Numbered from the stretch's first letter, positions 19,257-28,746 are shown. The stretch is 45,114 nt of DNA from Ramlibacter sp. (GCA_013815685.1 JACDFR010000036.1:1-45114), one strand, 5' to 3'. Notes: generated by a model not told the origin, from the letters alone. Program-made: numbers and translations.

Positions 19257-19673
19257 ATGACCCAGCTCGACAAAGTGATGTACACCGCAAAAGCCCACAC
19301 CACGGGCGGGCGCGACGGCGCCTCGCGCACGGACGATGGCCGCCTGGACGTCAAGCTCTCGCCTCCAGGCACCGCCGGCAATGGAACCAACCCCGAGCAG
19401 CTGTTCGCCGCCGGATATTCCGCCTGCTTCATTGGCGCGATGAAGGCCGTGGCCGGCAAGATGAATGCCACCTTGCCCGCCGATCTGGCGGTGGACGCCG
19501 AAGTCGACCTGGGCCCGATCCCCGGCGCATACGGCATCGCCGCCCGCTTGAACGTCAGCCTGCCCGGCATGGACCGTGCGGCTGCGCAAGCCCTCCTCGA
19601 CGCAGCCCACAAGGTCTGCCCGTATTCCAATGCCACCCGGGGCAACGTCGACGTGTCGATCAACCTCGTCTGA
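19257..19673 (+). CDS. ohr: Organic hydroperoxide reductase Ohr
   Basis: Ohr is a thiol peroxidase of the OsmC superfamily that reduces organic and fatty-acid hydroperoxides using lipoylated proteins. The 138-aa protein has Cys57 (YSACFIG) and Cys121 (VCPYSNATRG), the Ohr-specific pair, with Arg19 and Glu47 as the likely active-site partners. The Ohr subgroup, not OsmC, is indicated by the VCPYSNATR motif and the ohrR neighbour. The ATG at 19257 follows AAGGA. A longer reading frame from 19215 overlaps ohrR and lacks family similarity. Confidence 0.96.
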   Translation: MTQLDKVMYTAKAHTTGGRDGASRTDDGRLDVKLSPPGTAGNGTNPEQLFAAGYSACFIGAMKAVAGKMNATLPADLAVDAEVDLGPIPGAYGIAARLNVSLPGMDRAAAQALLDAAHKVCPYSNATRGNVDVSINLV

Positions 19674-19690
19674 CGACCCTGTCACGGATG

Positions 19691-19726
19691 CGGCCTGCCT
19701 GTATTGAACGGGCAGGCCGTTCGTTT
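19691..19726 (+). terminator. Putative terminator after ohr
   Basis: CGGCCTGCC (19691-19699) pairs with GGCAGGCCG (19711-19719) around an 11-nt loop and is followed by a short T-rich stretch (TTCGTTT). The T-run is imperfect. Confidence 0.55.
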
Positions 19727-19737
19727 AGGGTCGCTCC

Positions 19738-20861
19738 ATGAGCACCACCACCCTCCTCGTGCGCCAGGACCAGCTGGACAGCACTCGCATCGAGTCCCGC
19801 CAGGATGCCGCACTGGCCGAGGGCCAGGTTCGGATAAGCGTCCACTCCTTCGCCCTGACCGCCAACAACATCACCTATGCCGCCTTCGGGCATTCGATGA
19901 ACTACTGGAAATTCTTCCGGCGGAAGACGAGGGCTGGGGAATCGTGCCGGTGTGGGGCTTCGGCACGGTGGTGCAGTCGCTGCACCCCGGCGTGGCCGTG
20001 GGCGAGAAACTCTACGGCTATTGGCCCATGGCCAGCCAGGCCGTGCTGCAACCCGGGCGCCTCACGGCGTCGGGCTTCGCGGACGCCTCGCCGCATCGGG
20101 GCGAGCTGCATGCCGTGTACAACCAGTACCTGCGCTGCAGCGCCGATCCATTTCATGCGCCGGGCACCGAAGACATGCAGGCCCTGCTGCGGCCGCTCTA
20201 CATCACCTCCTGGCTGATCGACGATTTCCTGGCGGACAACGATTTCTTCGGCGCCGACACGGTGATTCTCTCGAGCGCGTCCAGCAAGACTGCCTACGGC
20301 ACCGCGTTTCAGCTCAGCCAGCGGCCCCGATTGCAGCTGATCGCCCTCACTTCCCCGGACAATCGCCCGTTCTGCGAAAGCCTGGGCTGCTACGCCCGGG
20401 TTCTCGCATACGGCCAGTTGGACCAGCTTGCCGCCGGCACGGCGTGCGTGTACACCGACTTCGCCGGCAATGCGCAGCTGCGCCGCGACATCCACGAACG
20501 GTTCGCCAACCTGAAGTACAGCTGCTCGATCGGCGGCACGCACGTGAGCGAGCTCGGCGGCGCGAAGGACCTGCCGGGCCCGCGCCCGGTGCTCTTTTTT
20601 GCACCCGCGCAAGCGAAGAAGCGCGGGGCCGAATGGGGCTCCGCCCAATTCGGCGAGCGGCTGGTGCAAGCCTGGCGCGCCTTCGGCGCCAAGGCCTGCA
20701 ACGATCTAAAACCTTGGCTGCAGGTACAGCACCACAAGGGCGCCGGCGCGGTCCAAGCTGCCTACGCGCAGGTACTTGCCGGCCGCACAGACCCGCGCCA
20801 GGGCCACATCCTCTCGCTGAACCAGGGGCCACAATCGGGGCATGTCCTCCCATCCCTATGA
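19738..20861 (+). pseudogene. DUF2855-family protein, interrupted by a -1 frameshift
   Basis: The N-terminal 60 or so residues (MSTTTLLVRQDQLDSTRI to SMNYWKFF) are in one frame. The rest (AEDEGWGIVPVWGFGTVV to the end) continues in another. The join is near 19915-19921, where CCGG would need one more C to restore a Pro-Ala-Glu-Asp reading. Downstream motifs such as VILSSASSKTAYGTAF and YTDFAGNAQLRRDIH fit the DUF2855 family, which has a quinone-oxidoreductase-like layout, but no function is established. Apart from the missing base the reading frame is clean. The 3' end overlaps srkA by 20 bp. Either a recent lesion or a sequence error. Confidence 0.8.
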
Positions 20862-21843
20862 AGTGCTCACACCCGACGCCGTGCTGGATGCGCTGGCCAG
20901 CGTGGGGTTGCACGGCGACGGCCGCCTGCTGGCGCTGAGCTCTTACGAAAACCGGGTTTATCAGGTCCACCTCGAAGACCCGCACGAAAGCCTGACGGCC
21001 GTGGTGGCCAAGTTCTACCGGCCGGGCCGCTGGAGCACAGCGCAGATTCTCGAAGAGCACGCGTTCGCCGCCGAACTGATAGCGGCCGAGGTGCCGGCCG
21101 TCGGGCCGCTGCGGCTTCACGGCAAGACCCTGCACGAGTTCGCGGGCTTCGAGTTCAGCGTGAGTCCGCGCCGCGGCGGCCGCGCCCCGGAGCTCGACGA
21201 CGCGCAAGTGCTGGAATGGATCGGGCGGTTCCTCGCCCGCCTCCACATGACGGGCAAGACGCGCCCGTTCGCCAGCCGGCCCGCGCTCGACCTGCAGACA
21301 TTCGGCATGGAGCCGCGCAATTGGCTGCTGGAGCAGCAGAAGATTCCGCTCGATGTCCAGTCCGCCTGGCAAAAGGAGTGCGACGAGGCCCTGCGCATGA
21401 TCGCGGGCACGGCGCTGGGCGGGCTGCCTGGCAGCGGCATCGCCATGATCCGGCTGCACGGCGATTGCCATCCGGGCAATATCCTGTGGGTGCCGGATGA
21501 GGGCCCCCACTTTGTCGACCTCGACGACGCCCGCACGGGGCCCGCCGTGCAGGACTTCTGGATGCTGCTGTCGGGCGACCGCGCGCAGCGCCAGCGCCAA
21601 CTGGGCCCCCTGGTCGACGGCTACGAGATGCTGCGCGAGTTCAATCGAGATGAGCTGGCCCTGATCGAGCCCTTGCGCACGTTGCGCCTCATCCATTACA
21701 GCGCCTGGCTGGCCCGGCGCTGGAGCGACCCGATCTTCCCGATCAATTTCCCGTGGTTCGGCTCCAGCGACTATTGGCAGGGCCAGGTGCAGATGCTGCA
21801 AGAGCAGATCGAGGCCATGGCCGAGCCGCCCCTGGTGGTGTAG
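20842..21843 (+). CDS. srkA: Stress response serine/threonine kinase SrkA (YihE/RdoA)
   Basis: The 333-aa protein belongs to the APH-like kinase fold of SrkA, which counteracts stress-induced cell death in E. coli. The catalytic loop LHGDCHPGNIL and the metal-binding FVDLDDA are intact, and SSYENRVYQV with VVAKFYRPGRW forms the ATP-binding lobe. The length matches the E. coli protein (328). CACAAT ends seven bases before the ATG and there is no ribosome site, so translation may start on a leaderless mRNA or be coupled to the overlapping DUF2855 reading frame. Confidence 0.92.
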   Translation: MSSHPYEVLTPDAVLDALASVGLHGDGRLLALSSYENRVYQVHLEDPHESLTAVVAKFYRPGRWSTAQILEEHAFAAELIAAEVPAVGPLRLHGKTLHEFAGFEFSVSPRRGGRAPELDDAQVLEWIGRFLARLHMTGKTRPFASRPALDLQTFGMEPRNWLLEQQKIPLDVQSAWQKECDEALRMIAGTALGGLPGSGIAMIRLHGDCHPGNILWVPDEGPHFVDLDDARTGPAVQDFWMLLSGDRAQRQRQLGPLVDGYEMLREFNRDELALIEPLRTLRLIHYSAWLARRWSDPIFPINFPWFGSSDYWQGQVQMLQEQIEAMAEPPLVV

Positions 21844-21849
21844 CGACCT

Positions 21850-22359
21850 TCAGCGCACGGGATTCTCAATGACGCCGATGCCGTCGATCTCGACGCGCAC
21901 CACGTCCCCCGGCACCAGGTACCTGGGCGGACTGAACCCGATGCCCACGCCCACCGGCGTGCCCGTCGCGATGACGTCGCCGGGGTAGAGCGTGATGCCG
22001 GCCGACAGCGTTTCGATCAGTGTGGGGATGTCGAAAATCAGGTCCGCGGTGGATGCACTCTGGCGCAGCTCCCCATTGACCCGGCAACGTACCTGCGTGC
22101 GGGCGCCATCGCATTCGTCGGCGCTGACAAGCCAGGGGCCCATCGGGCAGAAGGTATCGAACGATTTACCCATGTCCCACTGCTGGTGGCGGCTTTGCCA
22201 ATCGCGCGCCGTCACGTCGTTGACGATGGTGTAGCCCCAGACATGGTTCATCGCGTCGGCGGCCTTGATGCCCTTGCCGCCGCGGCCGATGATCACCGCC
22301 AGCTCGGCCTCGTAGTCGATCGCGGTCGACACGCCGGCCGGAACGACGGCGATCTTCAT
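21850..22359 (-). pseudogene. 5'-truncated fumarylacetoacetate hydrolase family gene
   Basis: The remnant encodes the C-terminal FAH domain from AIDYEAELAVIIGRGG to VIENPVR. Two of the usual metal-site elements, the E-x-E in DYEAELAV and the Asp in TIVNDVTARD, are kept, along with SFDTFCPMGPWLV. The N-terminal 70-90 residues normally found before this point, including the catalytic His and another metal ligand, are absent. The sequence upstream runs into the divergent Bug gene. A start at 22359 (MKIAVVPAGVS) with a GAGAG ribosome site, or at 22425, could still be translated. The breakpoint is near 22350. An active enzyme is unlikely. Confidence 0.65.
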
Positions 22360-22423
22360 GGGGAAAACTCTCTTCGCTAACTTTCTGTCGATGTAGCATG
22401 CTAACTCGAAAAGGAGACCCTTC

Positions 22424-23388
22424 ATGCATCGCCGTTCCGCCCTCGCCGCCCTGATCTTTTCGCTTGCCGGGCTTGCCGCCGCGCAAGTGCCCTACCCGGG
22501 CAAGCCGATCACCATGATCGTGCCCTTTCCGCCCGGCGGCCTGGCCGATCTCGTCGCGCGGCCCGTAGCCGAGGCGATGTCGCGCGAGCTGGGCCAGCCC
22601 GTCGTGATCGAGAACAAGGGCGGGGCCGGCGGCGGTATCGGCATGGGGCTGGCCGCGAAAGCGCCGCCTGATGGCTACACGGTGCTGCTTGCGCTTTCGT
22701 CCTACAGCGTGATACCCGAGGCCGATGTGCTGCTCGGCCGCGCGCCGATGTACAGCTTCGCTGCGTTGCGCCCCATCGCGCGTTTCACGGCCGACCCCAC
22801 GGTCCTGGCGGTTCGGGCCGAGGCGCCGTGGAAGAGCGTCAGCGAATTCGTCGAGGACGCGAAGAAGCGCCCGGGCGCCGTCAACTATGGCTCATCGGGC
22901 AACTACGGCACCATGCACGTGCCGATGGAGATCCTCGCCCAGAATGCGGGCATCAAGATGACGCACGTTCCCTTCACGGGCGCCGGCCCCGCCGTGGTGC
23001 GCTGCTCGGCGGCCAGATCGATGCCGTATCTTCGGGTCCGGCCACGGTGCTGCAGCATGTGAAGGCTGGCAAGCTGCGCGTGCTGGGCCATTGGGGCAAT
23101 GCCCGGCTCGACGCGTTGCCGGATGTGCCGGCACTCAAGGACGCGGGCTACAACGCCGAGTACGCGCAATGGTCCGGCCTGTTCGTGCCGGCAGGCACGC
23201 CCGAGCCTGTTGCGCAGCGCCTGCGCGCGGCCGCACGGGCCGCCGCCAATGATGCCAAGGTGAAGGAAGTCATCCTCGCGGCGGGCAGCCCCGTCCTCTA
23301 CCAGGACACGCCCGAGTTCGAGAAGTACATTCAAGCCGACGTCAGGCGCATGGCCGACGTCGTCAAGAAAATGGGCAAGGTCGAGTAA
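22424..23388 (+). pseudogene. Bug/TctC-family periplasmic solute-binding protein, -1 frameshift
   Basis: The family binds carboxylates for tripartite tricarboxylate transporters or sensing. The start at 22424 follows AAGGAG, and the first 20 residues are a signal peptide (LIFSLAGLAAAQ). Family motifs are YPGKPITMIVPFPPGG, VVIENKGGAGGGIGMGLAAK, DGYTVLLA, then in the second frame GGQIDAVSSGPATVLQHVKA and GKLRVLGHW. The frame breaks near 22995-23002, where GTGGTG would need one more G to continue GAGPAVV into ALLGGQ. Without that base the product ends at 23062 after 212 residues. The rest of the gene is well preserved, so the lesion is recent or a sequence error. Confidence 0.82.
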
Positions 23389-23394
23389 GCGGCC

Positions 23395-25305
23395 TCAGAC
23401 CAGCAGCGCATTGACGCGCTTGACGTAGGCAGCCGGGTCGTCGGGCAGGCCGCCTTCGGCCAGCAGCGCCTGGTCGAACAGGATATGGGCGAGGTCGTCG
23501 AAATGCGGCGAGCCGTCGAGCTTTTTCACCAGCGCGTGCTCGGCATTCACCTCCAGAACCGGCCTGGTTTCGGGCACCTTCTGGCCCGCCTGCTTGAGCA
23601 TGCGGGCGAGCTGCATGCTCATGCCACCGTCGCTCACGACCAGGCATGCGGGCGAATCGACCAGGCGCGAGGTAACGCGCACGTCCTGTGCCTTGTCCTT
23701 GAGCGCATCCCTGAGCTTTTCCAGCACCGGCTTGAAGGCTTCCGCGGCTCCCTCGGCCGCCTTCTTCTCCGTCTCGTCCTGCATCTTGCCGAGATCGACC
23801 GCGCCCTTGGCCACCGACTGAAGCGGCGTTCCTTCGAATTCGTGCAGGTAGTTGAGGGCCCACTCGTCCACGCGGTCGGACATCAGCAGCACCTCGATGC
23901 CCTTCTTGCGAAAAATCTCGAGTTGCGGGCTGTTGCGCGCCGCCGCCGTGGTGTCGGCCGTGATGTAGTAGATGGCTTCCTGGCCTTCTTTCATCCGCGC
24001 CTTGTAGTCGGCCAGTGCCACGGTCACCGTGTCGGATTCGGTCGAGGCAAAGCGCAGCAGCTTCGCCAGCCGCTCGCGGTTGCCGAGATCCTCGCCCAGG
24101 CCCTCCTTGAGCACGGTGCCGAATTCAGCGTAGAACTTGCCGTACTTGCCCTTGTCGTCTGCCGGCGCGCCGTCGTCCTTCTCCAGCTTCGCCAGGTCTT
24201 CCAGCATGCCCAGCACGCGCTTGGTGCTGCCCTCGCGAATGGCCTTGACGTCGCGGCTTTCCTGCAGCAGCTCACGGCTGACGTTCAGGGGAAGATCCGA
24301 GGAGTCGATCACGCCCTTGACGAAACGCAGGTAGGTGGGCAATAGCGCTTCGGCGTCGTCCATGATGAAGACACGCTTGACGTAAAGCTTCACGCCGGCG
24401 GCTTTATCCCGGTTCCACAGGTCGACAGGCGCATGCGAGGGGATGTACAGCAGCTGGGTGTACTCCGTCGATCCTTCGACCCGGTTGTGGGCCCAGGCGA
24501 GCGGCCCTTCGTGATCGTGGCTGATCTGCTTGTAGAACTCCTGGTACTGCTGCGGCGAAATGTCCTTCTTGGACCGCGTCCACAAGGCGCTGGCCTGGTT
24601 GACTGTTTCCCACTCCTCGGTGAGCACCATCTCGCCGCCCTTGCCCTCCTCGCCCTCTTTCCATTCTTCCTTGCGCATCAGGATGGGCAGCGCGATGTGA
24701 TCCGAATACTTGCCGATGATGGACTTGAGCTTCCAGGTGGACAGGTAGTCCGCTGCGTCCTCTCGCAGATGCAGCGTGACGCTGGTGCCGCGCTCGGGGC
24801 GGCCCATGGCTTCGACCTCGAAGTCCCCGGCCCCGACGCTGGTCCAGCGCACGCCCTCCTCCTGTGGGAGTCCCCCCCGGCGCGACTCCACGGTGATGCG
24901 GTCGGCCACGATGAAACCCGAATAGAAACCTACGCCGAACTGGCCGATCAATTGGGCGTCCGCCTTCTGGTCACCGGACAGCCGACTCATGAATTCGCGA
25001 GTGCCGCTTTTGGCGATGGTGCCCAGGTTGTCGATCGCTTCCTGCTGGGACAGGCCGATGCCGTTGTCGGCGATCGTCAAGGTGCGGGCTTCCCTGTCGA
25101 AGCTCACCCTCACTTCCAGGTTGGGAGCGTCCTCATAAAGGCCAGTGTTGTTCAGTGCCTCGAAGCGCAGCTTGTCGCAGGCGTCGGAAGCGTTGGAAAT
25201 CAGCTCGCGCAGGAAGATTTCCTTGTTCGAGTAGAGCGAGTGCGTGACCAAGTGCAGCAGCTGGGCCACTTCGGCCTGGAAGGACAGTGTTTGTTTTTGG
25301 CTCAT
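23395..25305 (-). CDS. htpG: Molecular chaperone HtpG (Hsp90)
   Basis: HtpG is the bacterial Hsp90, an ATP-driven cytosolic chaperone dimer. The 636-aa protein (E. coli 624) has the GHKL ATPase motifs [24 protein letters not shown] and [11 protein letters not shown] in the first 150 residues. The middle domain contains the catalytic-loop arginine region ([12 protein letters not shown]), and a C-terminal dimerisation domain ends in [11 protein letters not shown]. The ATG at 25305 was chosen because [17 protein letters not shown] is the usual start, although the frame is open further upstream. No Shine-Dalgarno sequence is visible. A heat-shock-type promoter lies just upstream. Confidence 0.97.
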   Translation of the reverse strand: MSQKQTLSFQAEVAQLLHLVTHSLYSNKEIFLRELISNASDACDKLRFEALNNTGLYEDAPNLEVRVSFDREARTLTIADNGIGLSQQEAIDNLGTIAKSGTREFMSRLSGDQKADAQLIGQFGVGFYSGFIVADRITVESRRGGLPQEEGVRWTSVGAGDFEVEAMGRPERGTSVTLHLREDAADYLSTWKLKSIIGKYSDHIALPILMRKEEWKEGEEGKGGEMVLTEEWETVNQASALWTRSKKDISPQQYQEFYKQISHDHEGPLAWAHNRVEGSTEYTQLLYIPSHAPVDLWNRDKAAGVKLYVKRVFIMDDAEALLPTYLRFVKGVIDSSDLPLNVSRELLQESRDVKAIREGSTKRVLGMLEDLAKLEKDDGAPADDKGKYGKFYAEFGTVLKEGLGEDLGNRERLAKLLRFASTESDTVTVALADYKARMKEGQEAIYYITADTTAAARNSPQLEIFRKKGIEVLLMSDRVDEWALNYLHEFEGTPLQSVAKGAVDLGKMQDETEKKAAEGAAEAFKPVLEKLRDALKDKAQDVRVTSRLVDSPACLVVSDGGMSMQLARMLKQAGQKVPETRPVLEVNAEHALVKKLDGSPHFDDLAHILFDQALLAEGGLPDDPAAYVKRVNALLV

Positions 25306-25338
25306 GGGCTTGAAAGGAGAAGCTGAAAGGCAACCGGC

Positions 25339-25366
25339 ATATGAGGTTGCAGCTCGCATTTTCAAG
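25339..25366 (-). promoter_or_regulatory. Sigma32 (RpoH)-type promoter of htpG
   Basis: On the minus strand CTTGAAA (25366-25360), a 13-bp spacer and CCTCATAT (25346-25339) match the heat-shock consensus CTTGAAA / CCCCATNT with one mismatch in the -10. The leader would be about 28 nt. I see nothing else in 25367-25537. Confidence 0.75.
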
Positions 25367-25537
25367 CCCCCGCGGCGTTCCGTGACAAAGTCGACGCCGC
25401 GCCGGATTTGCCGGCATTGGCACCCCGCAAAGGGATGACCATAGAGTGACACGTGGTTACATTAGCACCCTATGGCACCGGCCTCTTAGGGATTTCGCCT
25501 AATCGGGCCTGCCGGCTTCTCAACTTTTCGGGCCTCC

Positions 25538-25777
25538 ATGAACATCGACCTCCTTCCGTTCACTGCCTTCACGCTGCAGTCCTGCGCTGGGGCACCTCGC
25601 AGGCCGGGCGAGGCGCAAACGTTGACGCTTCAGCCGGCGTTTGCCCCGAACCATTTCTCCCATGCCTGCATGAGCGGCAGGGCCAGCATCGATGACCCGG
25701 TGCCCGGCGGGCGCCTGGTCCTGCGCGCGTGCGTGGTGCCGGCTGCACAAGCCGCCCTGACCATCACCTTCCGGTAA
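25538..25777 (+). CDS. Small hypothetical ORF (79 aa)
   Basis: The reading frame has GC-rich third positions in its second half and ends just before a bidirectional terminator, which is compatible with a real short gene. It has no ribosome site, no signal peptide and no recognised motif. It could be a remnant of a longer gene or chance. Low confidence. Confidence 0.3.
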   Translation: MNIDLLPFTAFTLQSCAGAPRRPGEAQTLTLQPAFAPNHFSHACMSGRASIDDPVPGGRLVLRACVVPAAQAALTITFR

Positions 25778-25791
25778 AACGCCGTGGCACA

Positions 25792-25818
25792 AAAAAAGCG
25801 CCCGCTGGGCGCTTTTTT
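25792..25818. terminator. Bidirectional intrinsic terminator
   Basis: AAAAAAGCGCCC pairs with GGGCGCTTTTTT around a 3-nt loop, giving A/T runs on both sides. It can end the DUF4148 transcript from the right and any transcript from the left. Confidence 0.9.
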
Positions 25819-25833
25819 CTTTTGGCGAATGCT

Positions 25834-26127
25834 TCAGATGCGGTTGATTTCGCCGGCGGAAATCTGGCCCAGGCGAACGGCTTCGACGGCCTGCGAGCGC
25901 ACGAGCTTGGAATCGAGGGCGGACTTCATCACGGGCGCGACGCGGGAGCCAGCCGGCTCGTTGCTGCGCGTGGCAGGGACCGTGGCGGCTTCTGCCTGGA
26001 CTTCGGCGCGGGTGCGCGTGCCTTCGAACTGGATGGCGTACTGCGAGCCGGTGATCTCGTCGGCGCGCACGCCGGTGGAGGCGACTGCGGCGAAGGCTGC
26101 GATGGCGAGGATGGCTTTGGAATGCAT
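25834..26127 (-). CDS. DUF4148-family small exported protein
   Basis: The 97-aa precursor has a signal peptide (KAILAIAAFAAVASTGVRA, about 22 residues). A short mature domain includes GTRTRAEVQAEA, then AGSRVAPVMKSALDSKL and EAVRLGQISAGEINRI, the pattern of Burkholderiales DUF4148 proteins. These are periplasmic proteins of unknown function. The gene is monocistronic, ended by the bidirectional terminator. Its promoter carries four TTAG repeats that look like response-regulator sites, so the neighbouring two-component system probably controls it. Confidence 0.8.
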   Translation of the reverse strand: MHSKAILAIAAFAAVASTGVRADEITGSQYAIQFEGTRTRAEVQAEAATVPATRSNEPAGSRVAPVMKSALDSKLVRSQAVEAVRLGQISAGEINRI

Positions 26128-26212
26128 GAAAAGTACCTTTCAGTGATTGGGAAATACCGGAAATCTCGGCTGCTGCTTCGTCTTTCGAAGTTCAAGCATC
26201 AACCGTGATCTC

Positions 26213-26266
26213 ACTGTAGGCGCCGGTATTTAGCTGGCCCTTAGGGTTTGCTTAGCTGGGGATTAG
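26213..26266 (-). promoter_or_regulatory. Promoter with four 11-bp-spaced TTAG repeats
   Basis: TTAG occurs at 26230, 26241, 26252 and 26263, exactly 11 bp apart. On the minus strand this reads as four CTAA boxes, the last separated by 11 bp from a -10-like TACAGT (26218-26213). There is no recognisable -35, as expected when an OmpR-type activator takes its place. The array fills the gap between the kinase stop and the DUF4148 promoter. PmrA/QseB-class regulators bind half-sites at the same period. Confidence 0.7.
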
Positions 26267-26270
26267 GAGC

Positions 26271-27659
26271 TCACGCCGTCTCGACGCGCGCCACCAGGCC
26301 GCTGCGATCGTCGCGATTGCGCAGCAGGATGCGCAAGCCGCAACGCTGCGCGGCGGCTTGCGCGATCGACAGGCCCAGTCCACTGCCGCGCGCCTGGCTG
26401 CCGGGCACGCGAAAAAACCGGTCGAAGACGCGCGCCAGCAGGTCGGGAGGAATGCCCGGGCCGGTATCGATCACTTCCACCGCAAGCTGCGCTCCGTCAT
26501 GAACTAGCCGCACGTCCACCACGCCGCCCTGCGGGGTGTAGCGCAAGGCGTTTTCGATCAGGTTGTCCAGGACGCTGCGCAAGTCGCCGGACGCGCATCG
26601 CAGCGTGGATGCGGCCGCGCCCTCGGTCACGACGACGAGGCCGAGATCGATGTTGCGCTGGTCCGCCAGCGCGATCAGTGCGTTGATGCTCTCGTGCAGC
26701 TGCGCGTGCAGGTCGACCGCGCCCGCGGTCTCCGCGACCGGCGCTTCCTGCCGGGACAGCTTGAGCAACTGGTCGACCAGCCGCTGGGCACGGCTCACGC
26801 CGGCCTCCAGCTGCGAGAGACTCTGGGCGCAGGCGCCGGCCGGCATGTCACCGCGAACGTTTTCGAGCTGGAGCGCGACCGCGGTGATGGGCGTGCGCAG
26901 TTCGTGGGCGGCATCCTGGACGAACCGCCGCTGGGTTGCGAACGCGTCGCGCAGCCGGGTGAGCAGGCTGTTGAACGACAGCACCATGGGCTGGAGCTCG
27001 TGAGGAACACGATCCAGCGGCAGCTCGGCGATGTTGTGTTCGTCCTGCTTGGCGGCTTGCTCGCCGATCTCCTGCACTGCGCGCGACATGGCGCCGGACA
27101 GGCCCCAGAGGATCAGGAGGGCCAGCGGCAGCAGCACGATCACCGGCGCGATGGCGGCGGCGGCGCGACCTGCGACCAGGTGGCCGCGGAAAACGCCGCT
27201 TTGGAAGACCTGCACCCGCGTGCCGGCGAGGTCATTGGGGACGGCCGCATACACGCGCCACCGCGTGCCGCCCGCGCGCAGGTCGTGAAAGCCGGCCTGC
27301 GGCTGCAAGCCGGCGGACAGATCCGGCCATGAACTCGCCAGTATCCGGCCGTCGGGGCTCCACACCTGCACGACGTAGGCGCCCCATTCGTGGACGCGCC
27401 TGGACGACAGGGACGGCAGGATCGAATGCGGCTCCTGCGCAGCGGCGGACTCGGCAAGCTGCTGCATCTGCTCGTCCAGGAACTGGCCGGCCATGCGGCT
27501 GTAGCTCCAGTAGGAAATGGTCGCCGAAGCTGCGCCGACGATCAGAAACAGCGGCACCAGCCACAGCAGCATCGCGCGGCGAAGCGAACACATGCGGCCC
27601 GCCGGGAATACATGGAAGCGGGATGCGCGCTGGCCGCAGTCCAGCTGTGACGGTGTCAT
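26271..27659 (-). CDS. Sensor histidine kinase (QseC/TctE class)
   Basis: The 462-aa inner-membrane kinase has a transmembrane helix at about 30-52, a periplasmic sensor segment of about 110 residues, and a second helix at about 166-190. It then has a short linker, the HisKA domain with phospho-acceptor His252 (AAHELRTPITA), and the HATPase domain with N box (LDNLIENALRYTP), G1 (DTGPGIPP), F box (VFDRFFR) and G2 (GSGLGLSIA). The start overlaps the response-regulator stop (ATGA), so both come from one mRNA. The signal sensed is unknown. The overall layout matches the QseBC/TctDE group. Confidence 0.92.
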   Translation of the reverse strand: MTPSQLDCGQRASRFHVFPAGRMCSLRRAMLLWLVPLFLIVGAASATISYWSYSRMAGQFLDEQMQQLAESAAAQEPHSILPSLSSRRVHEWGAYVVQVWSPDGRILASSWPDLSAGLQPQAGFHDLRAGGTRWRVYAAVPNDLAGTRVQVFQSGVFRGHLVAGRAAAAIAPVIVLLPLALLILWGLSGAMSRAVQEIGEQAAKQDEHNIAELPLDRVPHELQPMVLSFNSLLTRLRDAFATQRRFVQDAAHELRTPITAVALQLENVRGDMPAGACAQSLSQLEAGVSRAQRLVDQLLKLSRQEAPVAETAGAVDLHAQLHESINALIALADQRNIDLGLVVVTEGAAASTLRCASGDLRSVLDNLIENALRYTPQGGVVDVRLVHDGAQLAVEVIDTGPGIPPDLLARVFDRFFRVPGSQARGSGLGLSIAQAAAQRCGLRILLRNRDDRSGLVARVETA

Positions 27660-28345
27660 GGCTGCGCCGCCGCCACGGCCACCGCGGCGCCCGCGGCGAT
27701 ACGCCAGCCGAGGCCGCGCACGTTGCGGATGGTGTCGACGCCGAGCTTGCGGCGCATGCCATGGATCAAGACGTCCACCGCGTTGCTGCTAACTTCTTCG
27801 CCCCAGCCATAGATGCGGCTTTCGAGCTGGTCGCGCGACAGGATGGCCCCCGGCCGTTCCAGCAGCGCATGCAGCAGCGCAAACTCGCGCGCCGACAACT
27901 GCGACCGCTCGCCATGCACCAGCACCTCGCGGGTGGTGATATCGAGCTGCACATCGGCCCCGCCGATGACCGAGTGAGCGCTCCCGTCGCGCCGGCGGAT
28001 CACGGCGCGCATGCGCGCCAGCAGCTCGCGAAATTCGTACGGCTTGATCAGGTAGTCGTCCGCGCCGATGTCCAGTCCGGTGATGCGGTCATCCAGGCCG
28101 TCGCGGGCCGTGAGCACCAGCACGGGTGTGTGATCGCCCAGGCCGCGCGCCTTGCGCAGGACCTCGATGCCATCGCGCTTGGGCAGCCCGAGATCGAGGA
28201 GCACGCAGGCGTAGCCGCCGTCGCTGAGCGCACTTTGCGCGAGCAGCCCGTCCTTGACCCAATCGACCGACCAGCCGTTGCCCCCCAGGGCCTGCTTCAG
28301 GCTCTGGCCGATCATGTCATCGTCTTCCACCAGCAAAACGCGCAT
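27656..28345 (-). CDS. OmpR-family response regulator (QseB/TctD class)
   Basis: The 229-aa regulator has a receiver domain with acidic residues in LLVEDDD, phospho-acceptor Asp51 (LLDLGLPKRDG), Thr79 and Lys101 (LIKPYEF). A winged-helix domain follows, with LSAREFALLHALLERPG and SNAVDVLIHGMRRKLG. The ATG at 28345 was chosen because MRVLLVEDDDMI is the family start. It overlaps the stop of the upstream membrane-protein gene (TGATG). It is the obvious candidate to bind the TTAG repeats found near all promoters of this region. Confidence 0.93.
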   Translation of the reverse strand: MRVLLVEDDDMIGQSLKQALGGNGWSVDWVKDGLLAQSALSDGGYACVLLDLGLPKRDGIEVLRKARGLGDHTPVLVLTARDGLDDRITGLDIGADDYLIKPYEFRELLARMRAVIRRRDGSAHSVIGGADVQLDITTREVLVHGERSQLSAREFALLHALLERPGAILSRDQLESRIYGWGEEVSSNAVDVLIHGMRRKLGVDTIRNVRGLGWRIAAGAAVAVAAAQP

Positions 28346-28716
28346 CAGGCCTCCGAACGTTGCGGCAGCATACGGTCCCAGCGGGCTTCCTGCCAGGTTT
28401 CGCGAACAAATACGGCAGCCGCAAACAACAGCAGCCCAAGCAGCCCTGCTTCCAGCGTAGAAGCGCCGGGGGAAATTACCAGGAACGCCACCTTGCTCAC
28501 GATCGCCACTGCCACCGCGGCCAGCCGCCAAGACGGAATGAACGCCGCGGCAACCAGACCTATGCCCAGCAATACCACCATGAATTGCCAATGAGCGAGC
28601 AATCCGGCCACACCGGGCTCGACCGCCAGCCCAAGGGCGGCCAGCGGCAGGCACGCGGTAAGCGCACCCGACACCATGAGCAGCGCAACCGCCAGTCGAT
28701 GGAGCAGTTCGTGCAT
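28345..28716 (-). CDS. Small integral membrane protein, first gene of the two-component operon
   Basis: The 123-aa protein has four predicted transmembrane helices, with LHRLAVALLMVSGALTACLP first and GLLGLLLFAAAVFVRETW last, and no recognised domain. The gene is translationally coupled to the response regulator. It could assist the kinase or be an independent stress protein. GGGGA near the start codon may serve as ribosome site. Confidence 0.65.
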   Translation of the reverse strand: MHELLHRLAVALLMVSGALTACLPLAALGLAVEPGVAGLLAHWQFMVVLLGIGLVAAAFIPSWRLAAVAVAIVSKVAFLVISPGASTLEAGLLGLLLFAAAVFVRETWQEARWDRMLPQRSEA

Positions 28717-28746
28717 AGGATTCCCCGGTTTGTGGACGATTGCGAG

